Counted from the first letter of the stretch, positions 54,501 to 63,360 are shown. The stretch is 64,000 bases of DNA from Terriglobia bacterium (GCA_009841225.1 VXMF01000037.1:62001-126000), one strand, 5' to 3'. Notes: generated by a model not told the origin, from the letters alone. Numbers and translations are program-made.

Positions 54501-54679
54501 TCGGGACCGCTCACACGACCGACAATTCGGCCGAGGTTCGCATCGAACTGCGCCGCGAGCCGACCAAGGGGCGCCACCAGTGCCAAGAGCAGGCATGCTC
54601 CCAGCACAGCCGTCAGCAGGCGGCGGCCGGGGGGGCGGAAGACCTCGATCACGCCCCCGCTTGGCGCGTTCCCCTGCAT
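51578..54679 (-). CDS. TonB-dependent receptor with carboxypeptidase-regulatory-like domain
   Basis: This is a 1033-aa outer-membrane receptor. After a signal segment (LLTAVLGACLLLALVAPLGR) comes the regulatory domain (GRIVGRVSGPDSRPIPDAEV), then the plug (FNELPINGRRFHDFALLTP, FTAEYGRTISGVVNVSTKSG, GSELHGDAFYQ) and a barrel ending QIGVRYHF. It has the same architecture as the receptor at 30-34 kb but with little sequence identity by eye, so a different substrate. It could import the products of neighbouring exported enzymes. It converges on the mannonate-dehydratase-like gene; the sulfite-oxidase-like gene is upstream in the same direction, 160 bases away. Confidence 0.93.
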   Translation of the reverse strand: MQGNAPSGGVIEVFRPPGRRLLTAVLGACLLLALVAPLGRLAAQFDANLGRIVGRVSGPDSRPIPDAEVVVTSLDSGLERTVRSDVTGWFQAGSLGPGEYLVTASSPDFAPTTAEGITVSVGSAVQVDLELALEATYVQVEVSASMLDAMLPASSNTVASQTFNELPINGRRFHDFALLTPSVQVSRATGQLSFAAMRGIYTNVMVDGSDYNQSFFGGIQGGERASKVITVPQSAVQEFQAVTSGFTAEYGRTISGVVNVSTKSGGSELHGDAFYQIRHPRLGRADPFGAKVLEKLQQFGGSVGGPLRADRAFWFLAIERQASVSPRYVEFPLLASADRERGPEAYDYYKSLETGFESTNDALAFTPRLDYHFSGGGKFMVRYNFSNADGRNAATNEGPVQARTTTALSSNGTEQDSIHFFTSQLTSLFAPNVVNQLRFTITREERPRLPNAEGPLISTVIGDFGSSFILPTTESDIRPKLTNSLMVHRGAHGIKFGGEIDRVWIDDQFGFAQFGFFTPFSSDADEILDILTPGGAIPNRFDAPGIFLRQVGSTLGQQRLGHAALYFQDSWRAAPGLTLDMGFRWAGQFNQTPEVGNDLLIERVSRAKFSFGTVAPRSLPDDLGQWMPRLGFAYSHQGLSRRFVLRGSAGIFHAITPPVFFNASTKAFREPAFNLPVALPTKHATVYQQFLAAGIDLNQYPLAELPVFSRDEVARVLDGDRYAGATPQTVSPNFRNPRSIKYTLAFEYELTDASVIGLQWMRHRATRLHGMRNYNLMPAVVRPDDPAQIPFYDTSNRPAPELGTLAVIESIGRANYDGMTANWKYKGKRLLFAAHYTYAKALTSDVNDGYFWEPRYTDNGRPEHAWGPGSLDMRHQLTAHATVALPLGFSWAAIVRATSAPPLNPFAGQDLNGDRIAHDRALESPGQYFRRNSFRNRAMSNWDMRILREFRFSERSRMELSLELFNAFNAANVEYGSFNSIYGPGLDLATGAVVGPAASFQRLRDASGAYDRNNRQVYGTGPLQAQIGVRYHF

Positions 54680-54839
54680 TACAGAATTCTATCGGAATGC
54701 CAGAACGCAACGCGGCGGCAGTCGATTCCAAGATACGCTCAACGCTTGGCAGCGTTGGGCTGCTCTGGACAGCTGAGGTTGGAACTCGCGGCTTGCGCGA
54801 GACTGGCTGATCCCGGGCGACAGCTCGCCCTTACGAGCG

Positions 54840-55922
54840 CTAGATCGCGAACACCAGCGGTTTCTTGGCCGTCGAGGCCGCCACTGTGATATCCAGCGGG
54901 CGGCTGAAGTTGACGTGATAGCCGCCGTGCAGCGGATTGTGGCGGCCCGGCTGGATCTCGCCCGAGGCCGAGATGGCGCGGGCCAGTAAACTGTACTCCC
55001 CCTGTCCGGGTGGCTCCCATGCGAACTGCCAGCGCGTCCAACTGTAGCGATGTTGGGGCCCGACCAGTTCCGCCCGCCGCCAGGAATCGCCGCCATCGCA
55101 GCTCAGTTCCACCGCCGCGACGGCCTCTGGGCCGGCCCAAGCGATGCCCTCGATCAGCCTCATCCCGGGCGCGACGCAATCTCCCGGCCGCGGGCGAATG
55201 ATCTCAGACTTGGGCAGCATCATAGCCACCACATCCTCGCTAATGCCCCGCGCTGTCTTGCGCCGCACCGTGTACTTGACGCTCTGAAAGAAGCCCCGGA
55301 ACGGCGCGTCGACCACCCGCAGGGTGCGCAGCCACTTCACCGAAGCCACGCCATACCAACCAGGCACTACGAGCCTCGCCGGAAACCCGTGCTCTGCCGC
55401 CAGCGGCTCGCCGTTCATCCTCAGCGCGATCAGCGTGTCGGGATGCAGCGCCATATCGAGCGGCAGGCTCCGAGCGAACCGCACTACCCCTTCGGCCCCG
55501 CCTTCGACACCGCTGTCCGCGCCTTCAAAGACCACTTCCAGCGCACCGTCCTCGATTCCGGCCGATTCCAACAGCAGTCTTGCCTGGACACCGCCCCACT
55601 CTGCATTGCCGACCGCGCCGGCGCCCCATTGCACGCCCGGCACATTGCCCTCAAGAAACGACCTGCCATTGCCCGCGCACTCGAGAGTAGCGACCAAACT
55701 AGCTTGCGGCATCTGCTCGAGAGCTCCCTGAGTGAGCTGAATCTCGCGCTCGACGCAGCCGGTTATGCCGAGGGTCCAGCCGGAGGGCTCGAGCTCTGGA
55801 CTGTCAAAGTGATTGCGGACATAGAAGCTCTCGTTCGGCGTGATCCAGTTGCTGAGAGCGTCCACCGGTGTCTCGCTGTTCTCCGGAGACCTCGTGACAA
55901 CTTGACGACCGCTCGCTGGCAT
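54840..55922 (-). CDS. Sulfite-oxidase-family molybdopterin enzyme
   Basis: This 360-aa protein has an oxidoreductase molybdopterin-binding domain. The Mo-ligating cysteine is Cys82 in TLECAGNGRSFL, after FYVRNHFDSPELEPSGWTLG. Further family blocks are WGGVQARLLLESAGIEDGAL, GFPARLVVPGWYGVASVKWL and a C-terminal dimerisation domain (EGIAWAGPEAVAAVELSCDG). It oxidises sulfite or a similar substrate. The ATG at 55922 starts the family sequence and gives no signal peptide; the frame is open to 56036 but that extension is unlike a signal. No cytochrome partner is adjacent. Confidence 0.9.
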   Translation of the reverse strand: MPASGRQVVTRSPENSETPVDALSNWITPNESFYVRNHFDSPELEPSGWTLGITGCVEREIQLTQGALEQMPQASLVATLECAGNGRSFLEGNVPGVQWGAGAVGNAEWGGVQARLLLESAGIEDGALEVVFEGADSGVEGGAEGVVRFARSLPLDMALHPDTLIALRMNGEPLAAEHGFPARLVVPGWYGVASVKWLRTLRVVDAPFRGFFQSVKYTVRRKTARGISEDVVAMMLPKSEIIRPRPGDCVAPGMRLIEGIAWAGPEAVAAVELSCDGGDSWRRAELVGPQHRYSWTRWQFAWEPPGQGEYSLLARAISASGEIQPGRHNPLHGGYHVNFSRPLDITVAASTAKKPLVFAI

Positions 55923-56212
55923 GGCCCCATCATACACGCGTATCTTATTGATTGCACGTGGGTTAATCACCGTATTGTTGATCGGGATTACGGGGGAATC
56001 GATTTCGGAACGACCGGGGCTGACAGGGTCGGGCACAGAGACGGCAAGCTATGCTTCGCCAAGGCCTCGCCGTCAACTCAAGCCGCGGCTTCGCAAGCCT
56101 TGGTCTGGCCTAGGTCAGCTTGCGATACGGCAGATCGTCAGTTCCAGCATCGGCAGATCGTCACTGGGCGACTGCGGCCCACGGCGAGCGGGAAGGAGCG
56201 CGTTGGGTTGCT

Positions 56213-57535
56213 ATGATCCCGGGCATGGAGCCGACTCGGCCGCCGCAGCTCGTAATCGTCGGGCGGCAGAACGTTGGCAAGTCAACACTCTTCAACCGGA
56301 TCACTAGCTCGAGAAGGTCGATCGTTGGCGACCACGCCGGTCTGACCCGGGACCGCATTCGGCTGCCTGTCAGATGGCAGGGCAAGCTGTTTGAAGTGAC
56401 CGACACGGGCGGCATGACGTTCTTCGAAAGGGAGGAGATCCCCTCCTTGGTCAGCGAACGGGTGAGGCACGCGATTGACGACGCCGACCACGTGATCTTT
56501 GTCGTCGACGGGCGGACGGAACTCACACCGACCGATTACGAGCTGGCCCAACTCCTGAGACAGGGCGGAACTCCTGTCAGCGTGGCTGTCAACAAGTGCG
56601 ACACTCCCGCTCTAGACTCGCTGGCGCTGCAGTTCAGCGAACTCGGCTTCGCGGCGGTGTTCCCGATTTCAGCCGAGCACGGGCTCGGCATCGAACCCTT
56701 GCTCTCGAAGGCGACACATGGATTCTTATCCGACGACGCCAGCGACGAAAACCAGGACCGCCCGATCCGCATCGCCATCCTAGGCCGGCCAAACGTCGGC
56801 AAGTCCACATTGCTCAACCGGCTCGTCGGCGGCAGTCCCGCGATCGTGTCGGCGGTTCCGGGCACGACTCGCGACGCCGTCGATGCCGAAGCCGTACATC
56901 GCAACCAGCGGTTCGTGTTCGTCGATACGGCCGGGATCCGGCGCAAGAGCAAGACCAAGGAGATGACAGAGAAGCTCAGCATCGTCATGGCCCAGCGCCA
57001 CTTGCGTATGGCGGGCGTGGCGCTGCTCCTGGTCGATCCCCGCGAGGGTGTCACGGCGCAAGATACACACATCGCGGGCTATATCCACGACGCGGGCAAG
57101 GCGTGCATTGTGGTCGCTAACAAATGGGACACTGCCGACCGGGCGCAGGGGGAGTTCCGCCGCCACGTGCGCGAGGAGCTCAAGATGCTGCCGTATGCCC
57201 CGGTCGCCTTCGTTTCGGCCCGCACGGGCCTGCGCGTGCAGAGCCTGTTCCCGCTCGTCAAGAAGGCCGACCGAGCCGCTCAACAGCGCGTGCCAACGGC
57301 AGAGCTGAACCGATTCCTAGCCGAACTGGACATGGAGCGCGTCACGGTGCCAGGGCGCAAGCCGAAGTTCACGTACCTCACGCAGGTGGCGACACGGCCG
57401 CCGACATTCTTGTTCTTCGGCAACCACAAGGGCCAGTTGCACTTCGGGCTCGAGCGTTACCTAATCAACCAAATCCGCGAACGCTTCGGCTTTGAGGGCA
57501 CGCCGATCGTAGTGCGTTCGCGTAGCCGCCGCTAG
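56213..57535 (+). CDS. der: Ribosome-associated GTPase Der (EngA)
   Basis: This is a 440-aa tandem GTPase. Domain 1 has GRQNVGKST, DTGGM and NKCD; domain 2 has GRPNVGKST, DTAGIRRKSK and NKWD; a KH-like C-terminal domain follows (FTYLTQVATRPPTFLFFGN). Der helps assemble the 50S ribosomal subunit and is essential in most bacteria. An ATG at 56225 is also possible. AAGGAG lies about 14 bases upstream of 56213. It is divergent from the sulfite-oxidase-like gene and convergent with a MerR regulator. Confidence 0.95.
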   Translation: MIPGMEPTRPPQLVIVGRQNVGKSTLFNRITSSRRSIVGDHAGLTRDRIRLPVRWQGKLFEVTDTGGMTFFEREEIPSLVSERVRHAIDDADHVIFVVDGRTELTPTDYELAQLLRQGGTPVSVAVNKCDTPALDSLALQFSELGFAAVFPISAEHGLGIEPLLSKATHGFLSDDASDENQDRPIRIAILGRPNVGKSTLLNRLVGGSPAIVSAVPGTTRDAVDAEAVHRNQRFVFVDTAGIRRKSKTKEMTEKLSIVMAQRHLRMAGVALLLVDPREGVTAQDTHIAGYIHDAGKACIVVANKWDTADRAQGEFRRHVREELKMLPYAPVAFVSARTGLRVQSLFPLVKKADRAAQQRVPTAELNRFLAELDMERVTVPGRKPKFTYLTQVATRPPTFLFFGNHKGQLHFGLERYLINQIRERFGFEGTPIVVRSRSRR

Positions 57536-57564
57536 AGACGAGCGGCGAGTGCCTCAGAGCTCAG

Positions 57565-58089
57565 TCAAGACGCCCTTGAGGCGCTCGTTCGCGCCCGGCG
57601 AGTACCGCCTGTCCTGCTGGTCTCGACATGCACGGGCTTGCGAGGCGTCTCGTCGTCGACCCAGCCCAGCTTGCGCAACAGGTCCGAGACGCATAGCAGT
57701 GTCATTGGCGTGGCCGAGTCAACCTGGATATCGACGATTTTCTGGATCGAGTCCTGCAAGCTGACGTGGTCGCCGTCCGTCAGCAGATACACGGCGGAGG
57801 CGGCGGGCTCGGCCGCGAGCTCGGCGATGCTCTTGTCTTCCTTGAGTTCGTCTACCACCCTGCGGATCTTCTGGAGAGAGAGCTTCTTGCGGCGCAGTCC
57901 GACGATGACTGAGACCAGCAACACTTCCGTCGGGTTGTAGAGGCGACGACGCCCCTTCTGCATCGGGGTCACGACCCCCTGCTCGTCCCACCACTGCAGC
58001 TGACGCAGGCTTACTCCGGTCAATCCAGCAACATCCAAGCTGCTGTAGATCGCACCGACCCCCGGCCTTCCGTTAGATCCTAGAGTCAT
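57565..58089 (-). CDS. MerR-family transcriptional regulator
   Basis: This is a 174-aa protein with a winged-helix MerR domain: YSSLDVAGLTGVSLRQLQWW, then RRRLYNPTEVLLVSVIVGLR with KKLSLQKIRRVVDELKED behind it. The C-terminal region (LLTDGDHVSLQDSIQKIVDI) is an effector domain I cannot match to a ligand; it has no cysteine pattern for metals. Similar single MerR proteins are common beside housekeeping genes in Acidobacteria. The ATG at 58089 follows an AAAGGG-type ribosome site; a TTG at 58113 is also in frame. It is convergent with der. Confidence 0.85.
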   Translation of the reverse strand: MTLGSNGRPGVGAIYSSLDVAGLTGVSLRQLQWWDEQGVVTPMQKGRRRLYNPTEVLLVSVIVGLRRKKLSLQKIRRVVDELKEDKSIAELAAEPAASAVYLLTDGDHVSLQDSIQKIVDIQVDSATPMTLLCVSDLLRKLGWVDDETPRKPVHVETSRTGGTRRARTSASRAS

Positions 58090-58185
58090 CGCCAACCCTT
58101 TCGCGCCTCCCAACGAACTGAATCACCGTGTTGCAAAGGATACCAAACCCGCCAGCGACTGCCCGGCGTTCTTCGGCAAATCACC

Positions 58186-58401
58186 TTAACCCCCACCGAC
58201 GAACCGCACCACTTCGATCCGGTCACCGGATCGTAACATAGTCTCCGCCCAATGCGGCCTCCGGACGATCGCGCGGTTGCGCTCAACCGCCACCGCGTCC
58301 TCGTCCAGCCCCAGCTCCAGTATCAGATCCCGAAGGGAGGCCGTGGACGACAACGTGCGTGACTCACCATTGAGCGTGATCGACATCGCCACGGGAGACA
58401 T
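58186..58401 (-). CDS. thiS: Sulfur carrier protein ThiS
   Basis: This is a 71-aa ubiquitin-fold sulfur carrier. It starts (SITLNGESRTLSSTASLRDL) like ThiS/MoaD proteins and ends GDRIEVVRFVGGG, with the terminal Gly-Gly needed for adenylation and thiocarboxylate formation. It donates sulfur for the thiazole of thiamine. An internal ATG at 58386 gives the common 66-aa form. No thiG, thiF or thiH lies beside it. A perfect -10 box is 6 bases ahead of the ATG at 58401, so the message may be leaderless. Confidence 0.88.
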   Translation of the reverse strand: MSPVAMSITLNGESRTLSSTASLRDLILELGLDEDAVAVERNRAIVRRPHWAETMLRSGDRIEVVRFVGGG

Positions 58402-58407
58402 TGCGAG

Positions 58408-58444
58408 ATTATACCCCACGGGAGCGCCAGCGCCAGGTTTTTTT
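58408..58444 (-). promoter_or_regulatory. Promoter of thiS with TATAAT and upstream A-tract
   Basis: On the minus strand a TATAAT (58413-58408) lies 6 bases before the ATG. The -35 slot 17 bases upstream is poor (CTGGCG), but a run of seven A (58444-58438) is placed like an UP element. Transcription would begin at or next to the start codon. Confidence 0.5.
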
Positions 58445-58729
58445 GATGCGAATTTGTCGCCGTCCCCAGCGTTTGCGGGGCTGCGGGCAGGCTGGATTGC
58501 GGCCGCGGCGAAGCATTACAATGGGAGATGTCGGCAAGCACGGCTCACGCTTCCCGCCTCGCGGCTGCCGCCATGTTCCCCTACAGTCTCGGAATCAGGT
58601 GCTACTGAGCCGTTCCTGCGTGGACGAGCGTGCCGATGACAGGCTTCGGGGGCTAACCAGCGGGCGCGGAATGGGGATGCGGGAGCACTGCTAGCACCGA
58701 TCGCGGATTCCTTACCGACCGAGGAGTTT
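58445..58729. other. Spacer between thiS and the nqr operon
   Basis: These 285 bases should hold the nqr promoter; I cannot point to a convincing one. No RNA gene or thiamine riboswitch is recognisable. It ends with GAGGAG before nqrA. Confidence 0.4.
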
Positions 58730-60103
58730 ATGGGGCTACACAAAGTTCGCAGGGGACTGGACTTGCCCATTGGTGGGCGGCCTGCGCAACAGATCGAGCC
58801 GGCCTCAGCTCCCTCGCACGTGGGCCTGCTGGCCGACGACTACGTCGGCATGAAACCGACCATGCTGGTCGCGGTCGGCGACAGCGTCCGGCGCGGGCAG
58901 GCTCTGTTCGAGGACAAGAAGACTCCCGGCGTCCGCTACACGGCCCCAAGTGGCGGCACGGTTACGGCGATCAACCGCGGCGAGCGCCGAGCGCTGCAAT
59001 CGGTGGTGCTGCAGCTTGATGCAACCGAACTGCAAGGTGGTCACGACTGCGTAGCGTTCGAGTCATATGCCGGGCGACACCCGTCTGAACTCACCTCCGA
59101 GCAAGCTCGGTCGCTGCTCGTCGAATCCGGCCTGTGGACATCGCTGCGCGCCCGGCCATTCGGACGGATTCCCGCCGTTGACGCCAAGCCCCACTCGCTC
59201 TTTGTCACGGCCGCAGACACCGATCCCCTCGCAGCGGACGTCGACGCTGTCCTGGCTGGCAATGAGGCGCACTTCGCTCGCGGCCTGGAAGCGCTCGCCA
59301 AGGTGGCTGCCGGAGCGCCGATTTTCGTGTGCAAGACCAAGGGCAGCTCTGTCGTCGCGCCGGCCGGCGAAGGCTTCCGCTTGGAGGAATTCGAAGGTCC
59401 ACACCCCAGCGGAACGGCCGGCCTGCACATTCACGTGCTGGATCCGGTGGACCGCAGCAAGCAGGTCTGGCACCTCGGATACCAAGATGCGATCGCAATC
59501 GGGAAGCTGTTCGAGAACGGCGTCCTGCCGGTCGATCGCGTGATCTCCCTCGCCGGGCCGGCGGTGCATCGGCCGCGCCTGCTGCGGACACGCTTAGGGG
59601 CCTCGATCCCAAGCCTCACGAACCGCGAGCTGGACGCCGGAGAGACGCGCGCGCTGTCAGGCTCGGCGCTCTCGGGCCGGCGCGCCGAGGGAGAGATCTT
59701 CGGATACCTGGGGCGCTACCACACGCAAGTCACCGGCTTACACGAGGACAGCCGGCGGCGGCTGCTGGGGTGGCTCGCTCCTGGCGCCAGCACCTTCTCG
59801 GTCATGCGACTGTTCCTCGGCTCGTGGGTGCCAGGCCGGAAGTACTCGTTCACGACCACGACCAACGGCTCCGTCCGCGCCATGGTCCCGGTCGGCGCCT
59901 ACGAGAAGATCATGCCCCTGGACATCCTGCCCGCGCCGCTGCTGCGCGCCCTGCTGATGCCGAACCCGGAGCGGGCCGAGGAGCTCGGCGCACTCGAATT
60001 GCTCGAGGAGGACTTGGCGCTGTGCTCGTTCGTCTCGCCCGAGAAGGCCGAGTTCGGCAGCCTGCTGCGAGACATCCTCACCACGCTCGAGAAGGAAGGC
60101 TAG
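58730..60103 (+). CDS. nqrA: Na+-translocating NADH:quinone reductase subunit A
   Basis: This is a 457-aa soluble subunit. The start (HKVRRGLDLPIGGRPAQQIE) and the biotinyl-like segment VAVGDSVRRGQALFEDKKTP, then PSGGTVTAINRGERRALQSV, are diagnostic of NqrA/RnfC-like proteins; the rest includes LWTSLRARPFGRIP and GEIFGYLGRYHTQVTGL. NqrA is part of the quinone site of the complex, which pumps Na+ out of the cell while oxidising NADH. The ribosome site GAGGAG is well placed. It is first in nqrABCDEF. Confidence 0.96.
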   Translation: MGLHKVRRGLDLPIGGRPAQQIEPASAPSHVGLLADDYVGMKPTMLVAVGDSVRRGQALFEDKKTPGVRYTAPSGGTVTAINRGERRALQSVVLQLDATELQGGHDCVAFESYAGRHPSELTSEQARSLLVESGLWTSLRARPFGRIPAVDAKPHSLFVTAADTDPLAADVDAVLAGNEAHFARGLEALAKVAAGAPIFVCKTKGSSVVAPAGEGFRLEEFEGPHPSGTAGLHIHVLDPVDRSKQVWHLGYQDAIAIGKLFENGVLPVDRVISLAGPAVHRPRLLRTRLGASIPSLTNRELDAGETRALSGSALSGRRAEGEIFGYLGRYHTQVTGLHEDSRRRLLGWLAPGASTFSVMRLFLGSWVPGRKYSFTTTTNGSVRAMVPVGAYEKIMPLDILPAPLLRALLMPNPERAEELGALELLEEDLALCSFVSPEKAEFGSLLRDILTTLEKEG

Positions 60104-60137
60104 CCCGTCCCTCACCGCTAACCGCCATCGAACCGAT

Positions 60138-61355
60138 ATGCGCGCGATCCTCGACTCCCTAGAAAAGCAGTTCCGGCCGGGCGGGCGGCTGGAGCGCATG
60201 TACCCGCTGTACGAGGCGATGGACACGTTCCTCTACACACCGGGCCACACGACGCGCGGGGCGGCCCATGTGCGGGATGGGATCGATGTCAAGCGCATGA
60301 TGGTCACGGTCGTCCTCGCGCTGCTGCCTTGCGTGGCGATGGCCGTTTACAACACCGGCTATCAGGCCAATCTCGCGATCTCGCACGGCGCCCAGCCCCT
60401 GGACACTTGGCAGACGGCAGTGCTGACCGCGCTGGGCTTCGGAGGTTTCGACCCGGGCAACATTCTCGGCTGCATCTTGCACGGCGCGCTGTACTACCTG
60501 CCCGTGCTGATCGTCACCTTCGCGGTCGGGGGCAACTGCGAGGCCCTCTTCGCGGTGGTGCGCAAGCACGAAATCAACGAGGGGTTCTTGGTCACCGGGA
60601 TGCTGTTCCCGCTGGTCCTGCCGCCGACCATTCCCTTGTGGCAGGTGGCGCTCGGTATCGCCTTTGGCGTGATCATCGGCAAGGAGATCTTCGGCGGCAC
60701 GGGCATGAACATCTTCAACCCCGCGCTGATGTCGCGGGCTTTCCTGTTCTTCGCCTATCCGGCGCAGATCTCGGGCGACCAAGTCTGGATCGCCGCCGAC
60801 ACGACGGTCGACGGCAGCAGCGGCGCCACCTGGCTGGCAGAGGCCGCGCTCTCCGGCCCGGAGGCGCTGGCGGGCGGAAGCGTGAGCTGGATGCAGGCCT
60901 TCCTAGGCTTGGTGCCCGGCTCGATGGGCGAGACGTCTACGCTGGCCTGCCTCATCGGAGCGCTCGTCTTGGTAGGCACCGGAATCGGCTCGTGGCGCAT
61001 CATGGTGTCTGGAGCGGTTGGCTCGTTCCTGATGGTGCAGTTGCTCAACGCCATGAACTCCGTCACCAATCCGCTGATGAACGTGCCCTTCGAGTGGCAC
61101 GTTGTGCTCGGCGGCTGGGCCTTCGGCCTGGTGTTCATGGCCACTGACCCGGTGTCCTCGGCGCATACTAACAAGGGGCGCTATGTCTACGGATTCCTGA
61201 TCGGGGTGCTCGCGATCTTGATCCGCGTGATCAATCCGGCGTTCCCCGAAGGGATGATGCTGGCGATCCTGTTCATGAACATGTTCGCCTCGCTCATCGA
61301 CCACTTCGTGATCCAAGCCAACGTCAAGCGCAGGAGGGCTCGCTATGCGGCATAA
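60138..61355 (+). CDS. nqrB: Na+-translocating NADH:quinone reductase subunit B
   Basis: This is a 405-aa membrane subunit with about ten helices. Covalent FMN attachment is expected at Thr231 in the SGAT motif (DGSSGATWLAE). Family blocks include LYTPGHTTRGAAHVRDGID, VKRMMVTVVLALLPCVAMA and a late FMATDPVSSAHTNKGRYVYG. It forms the main Na+ channel with NqrD/E. Its end overlaps nqrC by 11 bases. Confidence 0.96.
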   Translation: MRAILDSLEKQFRPGGRLERMYPLYEAMDTFLYTPGHTTRGAAHVRDGIDVKRMMVTVVLALLPCVAMAVYNTGYQANLAISHGAQPLDTWQTAVLTALGFGGFDPGNILGCILHGALYYLPVLIVTFAVGGNCEALFAVVRKHEINEGFLVTGMLFPLVLPPTIPLWQVALGIAFGVIIGKEIFGGTGMNIFNPALMSRAFLFFAYPAQISGDQVWIAADTTVDGSSGATWLAEAALSGPEALAGGSVSWMQAFLGLVPGSMGETSTLACLIGALVLVGTGIGSWRIMVSGAVGSFLMVQLLNAMNSVTNPLMNVPFEWHVVLGGWAFGLVFMATDPVSSAHTNKGRYVYGFLIGVLAILIRVINPAFPEGMMLAILFMNMFASLIDHFVIQANVKRRRARYAA

Positions 61356-62118
61356 CGCGCTCTATACGATTCTGTTCTCGGGAGCGGTCTGCATCGCCTG
61401 CGCTGTCCTGGTCTCGTCTGCTGCGGTCTCGCTGAAGGAAGACCAGCTGCGCAACGCGGCGCTCGACAAGCAGCGCAACGTGCTGTTCGCGGCGGGCCTC
61501 GCCCAAACCGGTGAGAACTTGGACGCGAGCGAAGTCCAGCGCCGCTTCGAGGGCATCCGCTCAGTCGTGATCGAGCTACAGACCGGCGAGCGCACGGGCA
61601 TTGACCCGACCGGCTTCGACCAGGCCAAGGCGGCCAAGGATCCATCGACCAGCCGGGAAGCGCCGGAGAACCGGGCCTCGGTAAAACGGCTGCCCGAACA
61701 CGCCTTGGTCTACGAAATCATGGACGGGGAGCGGCCGTCGATGGCGGTCGTGCCCATCGAGGGCTACGGCCTGTGGTCCACCCTGTACGGCTTCCTCGCG
61801 GTCGGACAGGACGGCAACACCATCGAAGGAATCACGTACTACCAGCACGGCGAGACACCTGGTCTTGGCGGCGAGGTGGACAATCCCAAGTGGAAATCGC
61901 TCTGGCCGGGCCGCAAGATCTACGGCGCCGCGGGCGACCCGGTGATCCGGGTGATCAAGGGCACGGCCGGCTCGCCTGCCGACGCGCCGCACGAGGTAGA
62001 CGGTCTCACCGGCGCGACGATCACCAGCAACGGCGTGACGTCGATGCTGGACTTCTGGCTCGGCGATTCCGGGTTCAAGAACTACCTCAAGCAATTCCAA
62101 GAGGGGCAAGCCCTATGA
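61345..62118 (+). CDS. nqrC: Na+-translocating NADH:quinone reductase subunit C
   Basis: This is a 257-aa subunit with one N-terminal membrane helix and a periplasmic FMN domain. FMN is attached covalently to Thr225 in DGLTGATITSNGV, the same residue number as in Vibrio cholerae NqrC. The GETPGLGGEVDNPKWKSLWP block is typical. Overlaps of 11 bases with nqrB and of ATGA with nqrD show translational coupling. Confidence 0.96.
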   Translation: MRHNALYTILFSGAVCIACAVLVSSAAVSLKEDQLRNAALDKQRNVLFAAGLAQTGENLDASEVQRRFEGIRSVVIELQTGERTGIDPTGFDQAKAAKDPSTSREAPENRASVKRLPEHALVYEIMDGERPSMAVVPIEGYGLWSTLYGFLAVGQDGNTIEGITYYQHGETPGLGGEVDNPKWKSLWPGRKIYGAAGDPVIRVIKGTAGSPADAPHEVDGLTGATITSNGVTSMLDFWLGDSGFKNYLKQFQEGQAL

Positions 62119-62741
62119 CAGCAGCGAGCACCAAGACCCTGCTAGACCCGCTGTTCGAGAGCAATCCGATCGCCCTGCAGGTGCTCGGCATCTGCTCGGC
62201 CCTGGCGGTCACCACCAAACTCGAGACCGCTCTGGTGATGTGCCTTGCCGTGATCAGCGTGCTGGCACTGTCGAACGTGTCGATCAGCCTCTTGCGCAAC
62301 TTCATCCCCGGCAACGTGCGCATCATCGTGCAGCTGACCATCATCGCCTCGCTGGTGATCATGACCGACCAGGTGCTGAAGGCTTACATCTACGAGATCA
62401 GCAAGCAATTGTCGGTATTTGTCGGCCTGATCATCACCAACTGCATCATCATGGGCCGCGCCGAAGCCTATGCCATGCAGAACGGTCCCCTGGACAGCCT
62501 GCTGGACGGCATCGGCAACGGCCTCGGCTACAGCGCCATCTTGATGGCGACTGCCTTCTTGCGAGAACTGCTGGCCCAAGGCACCGTCTTCGGGGCGGTG
62601 GTGCTGCCCAAGGTGCATGACGGCGGCTGGTACAACCCCAACGGGCTGCTGGGCATATCGGCCGGTGCGTTCTTCATCATCGGACTGTTCATTTGGGCAC
62701 TGCGCAGTTGGAAGACCGACCAGGTCGAACCGGAGGGCTAG
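62115..62741 (+). CDS. nqrD: Na+-translocating NADH:quinone reductase subunit D
   Basis: This is a 208-aa membrane subunit with six helices. The half-channel signature includes NPIALQVLGICSALAVTTKL and IITNCIIMGRAEAYAMQNGP, followed by GLGYSAILMATAFLRELLA. Cysteines in GLIITNC and LGIC match those that bind the intramembrane iron-sulfur centre with NqrE. The ATG overlaps the nqrC stop. Confidence 0.96.
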   Translation: MTAASTKTLLDPLFESNPIALQVLGICSALAVTTKLETALVMCLAVISVLALSNVSISLLRNFIPGNVRIIVQLTIIASLVIMTDQVLKAYIYEISKQLSVFVGLIITNCIIMGRAEAYAMQNGPLDSLLDGIGNGLGYSAILMATAFLRELLAQGTVFGAVVLPKVHDGGWYNPNGLLGISAGAFFIIGLFIWALRSWKTDQVEPEG

Positions 62742-62745
62742 GATC

Positions 62746-63360
62746 GTGGAGCAGTACCTGAACCTCGCCATCAAGGCAATCTTTGTCGAGAACCTCGCGC
62801 TGGCCTTCTTCCTGGGCATGTGCTCGTTCCTGGCCTGCTCGAAGAGGGTCAACACGGCGATCGGCCTGGGCGCGGCGGTGATCTTCGTACAGACGGTCAC
62901 CGTGCCAATCAACAACTTGATCTACAACCGCCTGCTCAGTGACGGAGCGATGGCGTGGATCTCGCCCGCGCTGGCCGACTACGACCTGTCGTTCCTCGGA
63001 TTCCTGTGCTACATCGGCACGATCGCGGCCATGGTGCAGATCGTGGAAATGACGCTGGACCGCTACGTGCCGGCCCTGTACGCGGCACTGGGAGTGTTCT
63101 TGCCGCTCATCGCGGTCAACTGCGCGATCCTGGGCGGCTCGCTGCTGATGGTGGAGCGCACCTACACATTCGGCGAGAGCGTTGTCTTCGGCTTCGGCTC
63201 GGGGATCGGCTGGGCGCTGGCGATCATCGCGCTGGCCTCGATCCGCGAGCGCCTGCAGTACAGCAACATACCGCTGGGACTGCGCGGGCTGGGCATGACG
63301 TTCGTCCTCTCCGGCCTGATGGCGATCGGGTTCATGGCCTTCGGAGGAATCCAACTCTAG
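62746..63360 (+). CDS. nqrE: Na+-translocating NADH:quinone reductase subunit E
   Basis: This is a 204-aa membrane subunit homologous to NqrD in inverted topology. Characteristic blocks are AIFVENLALAFFLGMCSFLA (iron-centre Cys) and LPLIAVNCAILGGSLLMVER (second Cys), followed by GESVVFGFGSGIGWALAI. The GTG start follows the nqrD stop by four bases and has GGAGGG ahead of it. Confidence 0.95.
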   Translation: MEQYLNLAIKAIFVENLALAFFLGMCSFLACSKRVNTAIGLGAAVIFVQTVTVPINNLIYNRLLSDGAMAWISPALADYDLSFLGFLCYIGTIAAMVQIVEMTLDRYVPALYAALGVFLPLIAVNCAILGGSLLMVERTYTFGESVVFGFGSGIGWALAIIALASIRERLQYSNIPLGLRGLGMTFVLSGLMAIGFMAFGGIQL

